DNA of 27,117 nucleotides from Sutterella sp. (GTDB taxonomy: Bacteria > Pseudomonadota > Gammaproteobacteria > Burkholderiales > Burkholderiaceae_F): assembly GCA_019418235.1 (NCBI GenBank), contig DYCH01000069.1, positions 1 through 27,117 of the forward strand, given 5' to 3'. The position numbers were made by a program, and so were the translations under genes. Below are positions 14,126-22,975 of this stretch, one piece after another (position 1 is the first letter of the stretch; each line of letters opens with the position of its first letter). A model generated the notes under the pieces. The model saw nothing but the letters and a program-made list of their open reading frames with translations, searched no databases and was not told where the DNA came from.

Positions 14126-14724
14126 AAAAATGGCTTGCGGCTTTATGCTTGATGCCGTTGGGAATGGCTCAAGCCTTAGCGTTGAATTTAGAGGAACTTT
14201 CGGCCCGACTCGAACGTCCTTCTTTGGTGGCGGGCTCATTTGAGCAAGAAAAGTTTCTCATTGGCTTCCCTAAACCCTTAAAAACTCAAGGGGTCTACAC
14301 TTTTTGGGCCGATCACGGCATTGTCTGGGAGACGAAAACTCCCTTTGCTTCCAAGATGATTTTGACTCCGACGCAGTTGCGCAGCATCAGTGACTATCAG
14401 GAGCGCTCTGTCTCTTCGGAAGACAACCCTCATTTGAGAGTTTTGAATCAATTGCTCATTGGCCTCATGCAAGGCGATGTCAAAGTCATTTCCGAACACT
14501 TTAATGTCGCCCTTAAAGATAGTAATGATCAATGGCAAATGTTATTAATGCCAAAAGACAAGAATATCAAAATGGTGTTTGTTAAAATTCTGATTGATGG
14601 GGATAAAGAAGTAAAAACGCTTCGTTTTTACTCACCTAATGGCGACCTCACCGTCATTGGTTTGAAGGATCAACACCTTCCGGAAAATATCCCTCAAGAT
14701 TTGCAAATTCACAACATGCAATAA
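14119..14724 (+). CDS. apeL: LolA-like periplasmic carrier, ApeL-like
   Basis: 201 residues, signal peptide ending in ALAL (about 20-22). The mature part shows the outer-membrane lipoprotein carrier pattern: GSFEQEKFLIGFPKPLKTQGVYTFWADHGIVWETKTPF (about 39-76), the LolA strand order with an aromatic-x-x-P turn. APE clusters carry a LolA-like protein next to the MMPL exporter, thought to shuttle the lipidic product across the periplasm. Overlaps the acyltransferase by seven bases and precedes the exporter by eight. A second, divergent copy lies at 22976. No thioesterase gene occurs at this place, unlike the E. coli-type cluster. Confidence 0.8.
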   Translation: MLKKWLAALCLMPLGMAQALALNLEELSARLERPSLVAGSFEQEKFLIGFPKPLKTQGVYTFWADHGIVWETKTPFASKMILTPTQLRSISDYQERSVSSEDNPHLRVLNQLLIGLMQGDVKVISEHFNVALKDSNDQWQMLLMPKDKNIKMVFVKILIDGDKEVKTLRFYSPNGDLTVIGLKDQHLPENIPQDLQIHNMQ

Positions 14725-14732
14725 CACCCCCT

Positions 14733-17015
14733 ATGGATTTGAAGAAATTTGTCTCGTTTCAAACCGCCGGCGCCCTTTTATGGATTCTGGTGGTTTTTGC
14801 GTGTGCGTTCTTTACCGCTTCTTGGTTTCTCCAACATCGTCCTCAGACAGATATCGTGAGCCTTTTGCCCCAAAGCGAAGGCAGTTATGAGCAAACTCAG
14901 GCACAAAAAAAATTATCTGTCGCGGGTCGAAACCTTTTAACGGTTCTCGTTGAAATCCCCAACGATCCTTATAGCATCCAAAATATTCTCAATGATTGGG
15001 AGAAGGCAAACAGTGACCTTCTTACCTATCATCGCATTAAAACACGAGTTGACATTCAAAATACCGTAAAGGCCGTTGCTCTTCAGCAAATCACGTGGGA
15101 AGACGAAAGAATGTTGCGCTCGTACTCAACGCATCAACTTTGGGCACGATTTATCAATCTGATTTCCATGCCCCCGACGCCACTATTTACACATCAGGAA
15201 GACCCCTTTGGCACGGCCGCCGATTGGATGTATGAACGGGCGGCGGAAATTCCTATCCGTGAGGTCAACGGCCTCAATTTGCTTGAAAAAAATAATAAGC
15301 AATACCTCTTTGCGCTTTTTGAAGTCACGCCCGAGAAAGTCTATGACGGCAGCGGCAGTCTACAAAAAGCCCTTCATGCGTTAGAAGTTGACATCAAACA
15401 CGCGGGGTCCGAAAAACTCATTGCCACGGGCATTCCACTTTTTGCCTCTTACTCCGCCATGACAGCTCAAAACGAAATTTCCGTTTTGGGGACCTTCTCT
15501 CTCATCGGAGTTTGTTTGCTGTCGTGGTTCTGGTTCCGACGATTCAGTGTATTGGCCTTGATCCTCTTGGTGATCACGCAAGCCGTTGCCGTTGCGGCAG
15601 CAACAACAATCGCAGTATTTGGACAAATCCACATGATTACGTTTGTCTTCGGTACCACACTGATCGGGATTACGGTTGACTACAGTGCTCACTACTTTGG
15701 GAAGCGCTTTGAGGCCAACAGAACCAACAGTGACAATATTGTCAAAGAACTTTTCCCGTCACTCGTACTTGCGTTGATTTCCACCGTCATTGCATTTTTA
15801 GTCATGGCCAATACCCCCATGCAAGGGATGCAGCAAATGGCCGTTTTCTGTTCAAGTGGTGTTTTTAGTGCATTTGTTGCGGTTTTGTTGTGGTATCCCT
15901 GCATTCGATTTAAAACGCTAGATAACCACCACACTCTTGAAGCAATCGGCGCCTTTATTGAGAAATTCCCCTCTTGGTCAAGGCTTTCGGAATTGAGCAA
16001 AATGGGGTTACTCATTGCGGGCGCTGCCGTCATCATGATTGGTCTGGTGACGCTAAAGCCAGCAGCGAAATTGCAAGACTTAAATAATTCGCCACCCCAA
16101 TACTTTCAAGATGCCCGATTGAGTAGCGAACTCATTAACTCAACGTCTGCTACGCAATTTTTTATCGTCAAGGGTGATAACCTCGAAGATCTCTTACAAA
16201 AGCAAGAGCAGCTTTATCATCGCCTGGCGGCTAACCCCATTGACGGAGTTTCGTTTACCTCATTGGCCGATTGGATGATGTCTGACGCACGTATGCAACA
16301 CGTCAACGAGATTAAAAATAGCGCCAGACAAAGCATCAACCCACAAGTGAAAGAGCTTTTGGGCAGTCCGCTTCTTAATCGAGAAGTGAGCCACTTAACC
16401 ATTGATCAACGTCTTCAAGCCCTTCTTGACATTGATGACTTAAAAGACCGCTTAAATCTTTTGGATTCTTCCACTGCTATGGTTCTCGTGCGAGGTATTA
16501 CGGCGGACAATTTACTCAAAGTGAAGGCACTCGGCGATCATATCGACGGCGTTACGTGGGTGAACTACACTCAAAACCTTTCGATGACATTGCGCCACTA
16601 TCGCGATCAGATTGCCCATCTTTTGATCTTTAGCATTTTGGCGGTTGTGGTGGTGTTAACAATTCGATTCGGCAAACAAAGCTGGCGTGCGTTCTTACCC
16701 ACCGTGCTCGGTGTATCACTCACACTGGCCATTCTGAGTTTGTTGGGTGCTTCGTACACTATTTTCACGGTTTTGGCTTTGATTTTGCTTTTAGGTTTGG
16801 GCTTTGACTACGGTATTTTCATGACCTCGGCCAACCGTCAAAAAGAAACGGTGGCCACCATTGCCTTTGCGGCACTCACCACGTTGCTCTCCTTTGGCCT
16901 ATTGATGCTCTCGAGCACACCGGCCCTTAAAACTTTTGGGACCACCGTGGCATTGGGTCAATGCATTATTTGGGCATTGACGGTGTTTTTAAGGAAAGAG
17001 AAAAATGAAAGTTAA
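14733..17015 (+). CDS. apeM: MMPL/RND-family exporter, ApeM-like
   Basis: 760 residues: an N-terminal helix (~12-32), a large periplasmic domain (~35-245), a six-helix block (~250-400), a second periplasmic domain (~430-625), and a final helix block (~630-755). The RND proton-relay dyad is present twice, as Asp316-Tyr317 in GITVDYSAHYF and Asp692-Tyr693 in GLGFDYGIF, so it should be powered by the proton gradient. Known MMPL proteins move hydrophobic lipids; the APE-cluster member is believed to export the polyene lipid from the inner membrane. Its end overlaps the next lipoprotein gene by 11 bases. Compare the relay-lacking paralogue at 23583. Confidence 0.88.
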   Translation: MDLKKFVSFQTAGALLWILVVFACAFFTASWFLQHRPQTDIVSLLPQSEGSYEQTQAQKKLSVAGRNLLTVLVEIPNDPYSIQNILNDWEKANSDLLTYHRIKTRVDIQNTVKAVALQQITWEDERMLRSYSTHQLWARFINLISMPPTPLFTHQEDPFGTAADWMYERAAEIPIREVNGLNLLEKNNKQYLFALFEVTPEKVYDGSGSLQKALHALEVDIKHAGSEKLIATGIPLFASYSAMTAQNEISVLGTFSLIGVCLLSWFWFRRFSVLALILLVITQAVAVAAATTIAVFGQIHMITFVFGTTLIGITVDYSAHYFGKRFEANRTNSDNIVKELFPSLVLALISTVIAFLVMANTPMQGMQQMAVFCSSGVFSAFVAVLLWYPCIRFKTLDNHHTLEAIGAFIEKFPSWSRLSELSKMGLLIAGAAVIMIGLVTLKPAAKLQDLNNSPPQYFQDARLSSELINSTSATQFFIVKGDNLEDLLQKQEQLYHRLAANPIDGVSFTSLADWMMSDARMQHVNEIKNSARQSINPQVKELLGSPLLNREVSHLTIDQRLQALLDIDDLKDRLNLLDSSTAMVLVRGITADNLLKVKALGDHIDGVTWVNYTQNLSMTLRHYRDQIAHLLIFSILAVVVVLTIRFGKQSWRAFLPTVLGVSLTLAILSLLGASYTIFTVLALILLLGLGFDYGIFMTSANRQKETVATIAFAALTTLLSFGLLMLSSTPALKTFGTTVALGQCIIWALTVFLRKEKNES

Positions 17016-17592
17016 GCTTTTGGCTTGTGTGCTTGTGTGTTCTGCCTTATTGGGCTGCACCACCGTACCCGTCCCTGAACCCGTCGTGTTTGAAACCGTT
17101 GAATGCGTGACGCCGACGCTCAATGCTCGAAAATCCCTTTTGTTAATTCAAAACATTCACACACGCTACTACGGCAACGCTGAAAATGTCTCTGCCAAAG
17201 ATGCCAATTTTGAAGCGTATTTGGCAACCAACAGTCGCGAAGTGAAGCTCTCTATTCTCCTCATGTCTCATCGCGCATGGGACATTAGTTATAACGGAGA
17301 GATGATTTTTGAAGAACGAGCCAGCATCGTGCCGCAAGAACTTCAAGCCGCCCACCTTCTGCGTGACATTACTTTGAGTTATTGGCCCGAAAAGGCGATT
17401 GAAAGACAATCGAAGAAACTCGATATTATTGACGGCAAAAACACTCGAAAAGTCATTGACCGGGCAACGGGTGAAACTCTTGTCGATATCCGCTATGAAA
17501 GTGGTGCAAGCCTCACTCAACCCGTCGGTCGAATTGTTCTAAACAATCACAAAGAACAATACGAATTGGTGATTGACAGTCGTCAACCTTAA
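17005..17592 (+). CDS. apeN: DUF3261-type lipoprotein, ApeN-like
   Basis: 195 residues. The lipobox LLGC gives a lipidated Cys18 followed by TT, so the mature protein should sit in the outer membrane. The later part (YNGEMIFEERASIVPQELQAAHLLRDITLSYWP) fits the small DUF3261 lipoproteins found between the exporter and the ketosynthase in APE clusters. The fold and function are unknown; by position it would be the outer-membrane acceptor for the LolA-like carrier. The TAA stop shares its last base with the ATG of the next gene. Confidence 0.75.
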   Translation: MKVKLLACVLVCSALLGCTTVPVPEPVVFETVECVTPTLNARKSLLLIQNIHTRYYGNAENVSAKDANFEAYLATNSREVKLSILLMSHRAWDISYNGEMIFEERASIVPQELQAAHLLRDITLSYWPEKAIERQSKKLDIIDGKNTRKVIDRATGETLVDIRYESGASLTQPVGRIVLNNHKEQYELVIDSRQP

Positions 17593-18821
17593 TGAGAAAC
17601 AAAGGTAGGGCAGGAAACCTCATTTGTACATTTGTTGATATGACGATTCCCATTTCTATCCAAGCCTTTGAAAGTATCAGTGCGGTGGGTTTTAACGAAG
17701 AACTCAAAGCGAGACTTTTTGATGCAACGCCCACGGCGCTTACTTGGCAAGCGCATATCGCTCATCGCCCTTTCTGGTTCGGGAAAATTGATGATGAGAG
17801 ACTTGTCAGTATTGAAGAAATCAAACGTACATTTCCTTCATTAGCGGGTTTTACCCGTCCTTTGGGACGCAGCAATCTCTTAATTGCTCAATGCCTTATC
17901 CGAATGAAGGCAAGCATTGATGCGGCGATCCGTCGTTATGGATCTCATCGAATCGGGGTTATTTTGGGGGCATCGGTCTCCGGCATGACAGAAATGGAAA
18001 AAGTTTTCGCCGATTCAGAAAAGCTTCACGAAGTCACCGATGAAATCCTAGAAATTGCCAACCCTTCGAAGTTTGTCTCTCAAGCTTTCAATTTAACGGG
18101 GTCAGCGTACGTGATTTCCACGGCCTGTTCATCGTCGGCTAAAGCGCTTGCCAGTGCCGCACGACTTTTGAAAACTCAAACGGTTGATGCGGTGATCTGT
18201 GGAGGCATCGATAGTTGTTCGGCTTTCACCTTAGCAGGCTTTGATAGTCTCGGGGCCCTTTCTCACGGACGCTGTCAGCCTTTTGGTGAGCATCGCGATG
18301 GCATTAATTTAGGCGAAGGCGGTGCCCTTTTTCTGCTTACGCGTGAACCCGGTGATTTTGAGTTAGCCGGTTGGGCTGAAACGAGCGACGGTTATCACAT
18401 TTCTTCCCCTGACCCTGAGGCGCTCGCTGTTAAAGCCGCTATGCAAAAAGCGCTTTCCATGGCAAAACTTTCTTCAGTCGACTATATCAATGCCCATGGC
18501 ACGGGAACCGAGCACAACGATGCGATGGAAAGTTTGGCAATCGCTCAAACGTTTGAGAGTGCCAGTCCTTGGGTGAGTTCCACGAAGTCTCTCACCGGCC
18601 ACACGTTAGGTGGTGCAGGGGCACTGGAAGCGGCCATTAGCCTTATCGCAATGAAAGAAAATCGCATTCCCCTTCATCGTTTGGATAGCGCCATTGATCC
18701 CACCTTGCCCGCGATTCGTTTAGCATTGACACCAAAGCATCAAACCCTAACGTCCGTCATGAGCAATTCTTTTGCTTTCGGTGGCAACAACGCTGTTTTG
18801 ATTTTAAAGAAAACATCATGA
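17592..18821 (+). CDS. apeO: Beta-ketoacyl synthase, ApeO-like
   Basis: 409 residues of the FabF/FabB thiolase fold with a complete catalytic triad: Cys179 in STACSSS, His302 in NAHGTGTEHND, His337 in KSLTGHTLG. In APE pathways ApeO with ApeC elongates the polyene from malonyl units. The start at 17592 overlaps the previous stop (TAATG). An in-frame ATG at 17640 begins closer to the usual family N-terminus (MTIPISIQAF) but has no visible ribosome site, so the first 16 residues are uncertain. The next gene begins at the ATGA overlap. Confidence 0.88.
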   Translation: MRNKGRAGNLICTFVDMTIPISIQAFESISAVGFNEELKARLFDATPTALTWQAHIAHRPFWFGKIDDERLVSIEEIKRTFPSLAGFTRPLGRSNLLIAQCLIRMKASIDAAIRRYGSHRIGVILGASVSGMTEMEKVFADSEKLHEVTDEILEIANPSKFVSQAFNLTGSAYVISTACSSSAKALASAARLLKTQTVDAVICGGIDSCSAFTLAGFDSLGALSHGRCQPFGEHRDGINLGEGGALFLLTREPGDFELAGWAETSDGYHISSPDPEALAVKAAMQKALSMAKLSSVDYINAHGTGTEHNDAMESLAIAQTFESASPWVSSTKSLTGHTLGGAGALEAAISLIAMKENRIPLHRLDSAIDPTLPAIRLALTPKHQTLTSVMSNSFAFGGNNAVLILKKTS

Positions 18822-19282
18822 TGACCATTGATTGTCCGGCCTCAGAACTGTTACCCCACCAACGCGGCATGTTGCTAGTCGATACCGCCGTTGAAGGCAA
18901 TGATCACTTTATCCGTGCACAAGCGACGGTTAAACCCAATGGTCTTTTTGTTCATGACAACAAAATCGGCGCCTGGGTTTTGATTGAATACATGGCACAA
19001 ACCATGGGATTGTGGACGTGCTGGCATGCAAAGTGCCAAGGCAAGCCCCGCCCTGTCGGCTTTTTATTGGGAACTCGTAAACTGTCGACGCAATGCGAAT
19101 TCGTTGAGGTCGGCACACTCTTAAATCTCACGGCAGAATTGATCTTTTTGGGCGACGATGGCGTGGCGCAATTCGAGTGCAAAGTGTTTTGCAACGATAA
19201 TGAAATAGCCAGCGCAAAAATTAATGCCTTTGAACCGCAAAACCTCAAAGAATTTTTGAGTCACTTGCCCCAACATCGGTAG
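18818..19282 (+). CDS. apeP: 3-hydroxyacyl-ACP dehydratase, ApeP-like
   Basis: 154 residues of the hot-dog fold. The N-terminus has ELLPHQRGMLLVD, and the central helix motif is GAWVLIEYMAQTMGLWTCWHA (about 50-70), as in the APE dehydratases annotated as FabZ-like or hotdog-family. It should remove water from the 3-hydroxyacyl intermediate. It is the second dehydratase of the cluster, beside the one fused to the adenylation domain; in Xenorhabdus both ApeI and ApeP are used. Starts inside the previous stop (ATGA); a second ATG directly follows at 18821. Confidence 0.85.
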   Translation: MMTIDCPASELLPHQRGMLLVDTAVEGNDHFIRAQATVKPNGLFVHDNKIGAWVLIEYMAQTMGLWTCWHAKCQGKPRPVGFLLGTRKLSTQCEFVEVGTLLNLTAELIFLGDDGVAQFECKVFCNDNEIASAKINAFEPQNLKEFLSHLPQHR

Positions 19283-19291
19283 GACAGATTT

Positions 19292-20023
19292 ATGCAAAAA
19301 CAAACGATATTTATTTCAGGCTCTTCTCGTGGCATTGGTCGTGCAACCGCTTTGCAATTGGCAAAAGTTGGTTATGACATTGTTTTGCATGGTCGCACAC
19401 CCTCAGAGGCGCTCACTCAGACGCTCGAAGATGTGAAAGCATTGGGGGTCAATGTTCGCGCATTAACCTTTGATGTCACTGATCGAGAAGATGCTCAACA
19501 AAAGCTTCTTGCCGACATTGAAGAATACGGCATGTATTGGGGCATTGTTGTTAATGCCGGCATCACTGACGATGTGACCTTTGCCGGCATGACGCCGGAG
19601 TCTTGGGATCGTGTTTTAAGAACCAATCTGGATAGTTTTTATAACGTTGTTCAACCCTTGGTCATGCCCATGGTCAAGACGCGTCGAGGCGGTCGCATTG
19701 TGGCGGTAAGTTCCATCTCAGGCGTCATGGGCAATCGCGGTCAAGTCAATTACTCTGCAGCCAAGGCCGGTCTCATCGGCGCCGTTAAAGCGCTTGCCTT
19801 GGAATTGGCCAGTCGAAAAATTACCGTCAACGCTGTCGCACCCGGCTTAATTGAAACCGACATGATTGAAGATTTTGTTCTTGAACATGCCCTTCCCCTC
19901 ATCCCCATGAAGCGCATGGGAACAGCCGACGATGTAGCGCATGCCATAGCGTTTTTAGTCAGTGATAAAGCGTCTTACATCACGCGTACGGTTTTGGAAA
20001 TTGATGGAGGACTCCACGGATGA
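19292..20023 (+). CDS. apeQ: 3-ketoacyl-ACP reductase (FabG type), ApeQ-like
   Basis: 243 residues, a classical short-chain dehydrogenase. The cofactor-binding SGSSRGIGR (about 9-17), the NNAG-equivalent VVNAGI, and the catalytic Ser141, Tyr154 and Lys158 (YSAAK) are all present, with the late PGLIETDM motif. It should reduce the 3-keto group with NADPH before dehydration. A weak site (aggacag) precedes the ATG. The stop overlaps the start of the next ketosynthase as ATGA, so it belongs to the same translated chain. Confidence 0.9.
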   Translation: MQKQTIFISGSSRGIGRATALQLAKVGYDIVLHGRTPSEALTQTLEDVKALGVNVRALTFDVTDREDAQQKLLADIEEYGMYWGIVVNAGITDDVTFAGMTPESWDRVLRTNLDSFYNVVQPLVMPMVKTRRGGRIVAVSSISGVMGNRGQVNYSAAKAGLIGAVKALALELASRKITVNAVAPGLIETDMIEDFVLEHALPLIPMKRMGTADDVAHAIAFLVSDKASYITRTVLEIDGGLHG

Positions 20024-21258
20024 GTCATCGAGTTGTTGTCACCGGCATGGCCGGCATTTCCCCTTTAGGTAATGATTGGGAAACGGTCTCAAAAAAACTA
20101 AAGTCCTACACCAATGCGGTCCAACGCATGGACGATTGGTCGCAAATCAAAGGACTCAACTCCATCCTTGCCGCCCCCGCTTACCCATTTGAAGCCCCTG
20201 CCGATCGCTACAATCGTCGCACAACGCGCAGTATGTCAAGAAACTCGATCATGGCGTGCTTAGCAACCGAATGGGCCTTAAAGGATGCCGGATTAACGGA
20301 CGCCGAATGGATTCACGATGGCGACATGGGCATTGCTTACGGCTCTTGTGCGGGTGACCCACATGCGGTCTTTGAAATTGCCTCTCTTGCTGCAAACCTT
20401 TCCACGCAAGGCTTAAACGCCACCACCTACGTGCGCTTTATGTCGCATACAGCAGCAGTCAACATTGGCGTCTTTTTCTCAATTACCGGACGCATTATCA
20501 CTACGTCTAGCGCCTGTACGTCCTCGAGCCAAGCCATTGGCTACGCTTATGAAGCCATTAAAAACGGTCATCAACGTGCCATGATTGCTGGCGGCTGTGA
20601 AGAGATGAGTGCCGCTAACACAGCGGTTTTCGATACGCTTTACGCCACTTCCACGGGCTTTAACCAGGCGCCGGAACTGTCTCCCAAACCGTATGATAAA
20701 GACCGCGACGGTTTGGTTTTAGGCGAAGGGGCTGGTACGCTCATTTTGGAAAGCTTAGAAAGTGCCCAAGAGCGGGGTGCAACGATTTACGCCGAAGTCG
20801 TGGGCTTTGCAACGAACTCTGACGGCAAACACATCACCAACCCCGATGACGCTCGTATGGCCAAAGTCATGCAATTAGCACTCAAAGACGCCGGTATCGA
20901 AGCAAGCGACATTGGTTACGTTAATAGCCACGGAACGGCTACGATTCAAGGTGATCATGCAGAATCCTTAGCCATGGAAAAGGTTTTCGGTCAACGCGTA
21001 CCCGTTTCTACTTTAAAGAGTTACATGGGGCACACGTTAGGAGCGTGCGGTGCACTTGAAGCCTGGATGAGCATTGAGATGATGCGAGCCAATTGGTTTG
21101 CACCCACCATTAATCTTCAAGAGCCCGATCCAGAGTGCGGGCAATTGGATTACATCCGAGGTGTTGGTCGTGAAATTGAATGCAACTACATCATGAGCAA
21201 CAATTTTGCTTTTGGTGGTATCAACACATCACTGGTTTTTAAACGCTTTGAAGGTTAA
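20020..21258 (+). CDS. apeR: Beta-ketoacyl synthase (FabF type), ApeR-like
   Basis: 412 residues, full length for FabF. The triad is Cys166 in SSACTSSSQA, His304 in NSHGTATIQGD and His338 in KSYMGHTLG. In the APE system ApeR is a second ketosynthase alongside ApeO/ApeC, suggested to act on early chain steps; the exact step here is inference. ATGA overlap with the reductase upstream and two bases to the next gene downstream. The cluster thus has two complete ketosynthases and one half-length subunit. Confidence 0.88.
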   Translation: MSHRVVVTGMAGISPLGNDWETVSKKLKSYTNAVQRMDDWSQIKGLNSILAAPAYPFEAPADRYNRRTTRSMSRNSIMACLATEWALKDAGLTDAEWIHDGDMGIAYGSCAGDPHAVFEIASLAANLSTQGLNATTYVRFMSHTAAVNIGVFFSITGRIITTSSACTSSSQAIGYAYEAIKNGHQRAMIAGGCEEMSAANTAVFDTLYATSTGFNQAPELSPKPYDKDRDGLVLGEGAGTLILESLESAQERGATIYAEVVGFATNSDGKHITNPDDARMAKVMQLALKDAGIEASDIGYVNSHGTATIQGDHAESLAMEKVFGQRVPVSTLKSYMGHTLGACGALEAWMSIEMMRANWFAPTINLQEPDPECGQLDYIRGVGREIECNYIMSNNFAFGGINTSLVFKRFEG

Positions 21259-21260
21259 GA

Positions 21261-21860
21261 ATGCATTTATTCGTCGCTAATTTTGAAAACGCCTCTCGAG
21301 ATCGACTCAAGTCGATCCTCAACGAGGCTCAAAATGCGCGTTTAAACACCATTCATCACCGCGGACGGGCAGACCAATACTTTTGGTCTCGCGTGCTCTA
21401 CAACGGCCTTATAAAGCGTTTAACGGGCAATATTGTCTTGGGTGACCTTCCTAAAAATCAACCACATCCCGCTATCGACTTTGGCGATCATCAGATTTTT
21501 ACGAGTTTGTCGCATTCCGATCACTGGGTTTGTGTGGGTTACGACATTGATCATCATTTAGGGGTTGATATTGAATTAGCCAAACCCCGCGAGTGGGAGT
21601 CGATTAGCGAGATCGCCTTTAACCAAGCGGTACAAAAAGACATTCGAGACGCTGAAGACCCCTTACTGACCTTTTATTGTTATTGGGGGTTGACCGAATG
21701 CCGATACAAATTGGCCCATAGCACCCCAACAGAAAACTTAACCTCCACGGTCAAAGTGGTAAAGGGTACCGACGCCAAGGTTGTTGTTAGTGCCTTAGGC
21801 ACCAACCCCGAAAAACCGACCGTCACCTTTTTGACTGAAACTCTTTTGGAGAATTGGTAA
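21261..21860 (+). CDS. apeB: Phosphopantetheinyl-transferase-like protein, ApeB-like
   Basis: 199 residues of the Sfp-type PPTase plan, which attaches the phosphopantetheine arm to the carriers. The first metal-binding motif is GVDIE (101-105, Asp103). The second motif should read W-x-x-K-E-A; here it is WGLTECRYK (142-150), keeping Trp142 and Glu146 but with Thr145 in place of the conserved lysine. The enzyme may be altered or depend on Lys150. It follows apeR by two bases and precedes the methyltransferase by three. The gene name is by cluster order and is less certain than the family. Confidence 0.7.
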   Translation: MHLFVANFENASRDRLKSILNEAQNARLNTIHHRGRADQYFWSRVLYNGLIKRLTGNIVLGDLPKNQPHPAIDFGDHQIFTSLSHSDHWVCVGYDIDHHLGVDIELAKPREWESISEIAFNQAVQKDIRDAEDPLLTFYCYWGLTECRYKLAHSTPTENLTSTVKVVKGTDAKVVVSALGTNPEKPTVTFLTETLLENW

Positions 21861-21863
21861 GTC

Positions 21864-22940
21864 ATGAAACGAAATGAACGTCACACTGAACTCTTAAAGG
21901 CCTACGAAAACGCACAAAAGATTGCTTTCGCACCTTTTATTTTCCAAGCCACGATTGCAGCTAGAGACTGTGGAATCTTGCCCTTATTGGGTCAAGCTGA
22001 GAAACCGATGAGTATTTCGGAATTATCCGAACAAACCCAAGTGAGTCCCTATGGTGTACAGGTTTTGGTTGAATTGTTAAGTTGCGCCGATGTGTTGAAA
22101 CGTGATGAGAATAACCGCTACCGACTCACCAAAACGGGCGAGTGCCTCATCTATGACGCCATGACAGAAGTCAATCTCAATTTCTCAAATGACGTCAATT
22201 ACAACGCATTAAAACACACGCACGACGCGATTCGAGATGGCAAACCTTGCGGTCTCAAAGTGTTTGATCCCCAATGGCGCACCATCTACCCACACATCAA
22301 AGACTTGCCCACTGAAACAAAAGCCTCTTGGTTTGCTTTTGATCATTTTCACTCCGACACGGCTTTCCGAGCGGCACTCAATCTCCTAAAAAATCGCCCG
22401 ATTGAGCACTTCTTTGATATTGGTGGCAATACGGGTCGTTTTACAAAGATGGCTTTAAATACGTGGACTCAAGCCACAGCGACAATCGTGGATTTACCCG
22501 AGCAATTGCAATTGATGCGCGCCAATCCCGAACTCACCATTGATGAGCAAAATCGCATCTCGGGTTTTGCGATTAATTGGCTTGATTTTGATGCTCAACT
22601 TAATACTTCGAGAAAAGCTGATTTAATTTGGATGAGTCAATTCTTAGACTGCTTCAGTCGAGAAGAAGCGATTAGCATTTTGGTGCGCGCCAAAGAGGCT
22701 TTAAAAGACGGAGGCGAAATTGCGATTCTCGAGCCTTTGTGGGACGAACAACGTAACACAACATCGGCTTTAAGTCTGACGGCAACCTCGCTTTACTTCA
22801 CGGTACTTGCTAACGGCAACTCGCGCTTTTTTGCTAAAAATGAGCTCATTGACATCATTGAAGCCGCAGGCTTAAAAGTCGTCGATGTTCATCACAATTT
22901 AGGCATCAGTCATAGCCTGTATCTTTGCCAAATCGCTTAG
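21864..22940 (+). CDS. SAM-dependent methyltransferase (O-methyltransferase type)
   Basis: 358 residues. The N-terminal ~100 residues form a winged-helix dimerisation domain (PMSISELSEQTQVSPYGVQVLVELLSC...), and the C-terminal part is a class I SAM-binding fold with FFDIGGNTGRFT (motif I, ~191-202), IVDLPEQL (motif II) and a late DGGEIAILEPLWD. This is the plan of hydroxyneurosporene/caffeate-type O-methyltransferases. In APE pathways a methyltransferase modifies the aryl head group; methylation of a ring hydroxyl or ring carbon fits, but the position is not shown. It follows the PPTase by three bases and precedes the second carrier-exporter pair by 35. Confidence 0.8.
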   Translation: MKRNERHTELLKAYENAQKIAFAPFIFQATIAARDCGILPLLGQAEKPMSISELSEQTQVSPYGVQVLVELLSCADVLKRDENNRYRLTKTGECLIYDAMTEVNLNFSNDVNYNALKHTHDAIRDGKPCGLKVFDPQWRTIYPHIKDLPTETKASWFAFDHFHSDTAFRAALNLLKNRPIEHFFDIGGNTGRFTKMALNTWTQATATIVDLPEQLQLMRANPELTIDEQNRISGFAINWLDFDAQLNTSRKADLIWMSQFLDCFSREEAISILVRAKEALKDGGEIAILEPLWDEQRNTTSALSLTATSLYFTVLANGNSRFFAKNELIDIIEAAGLKVVDVHHNLGISHSLYLCQIA

Positions 22941-22975
22941 AATTAGGGGATGGTTGAAAAAGATTCCTTGTACCG

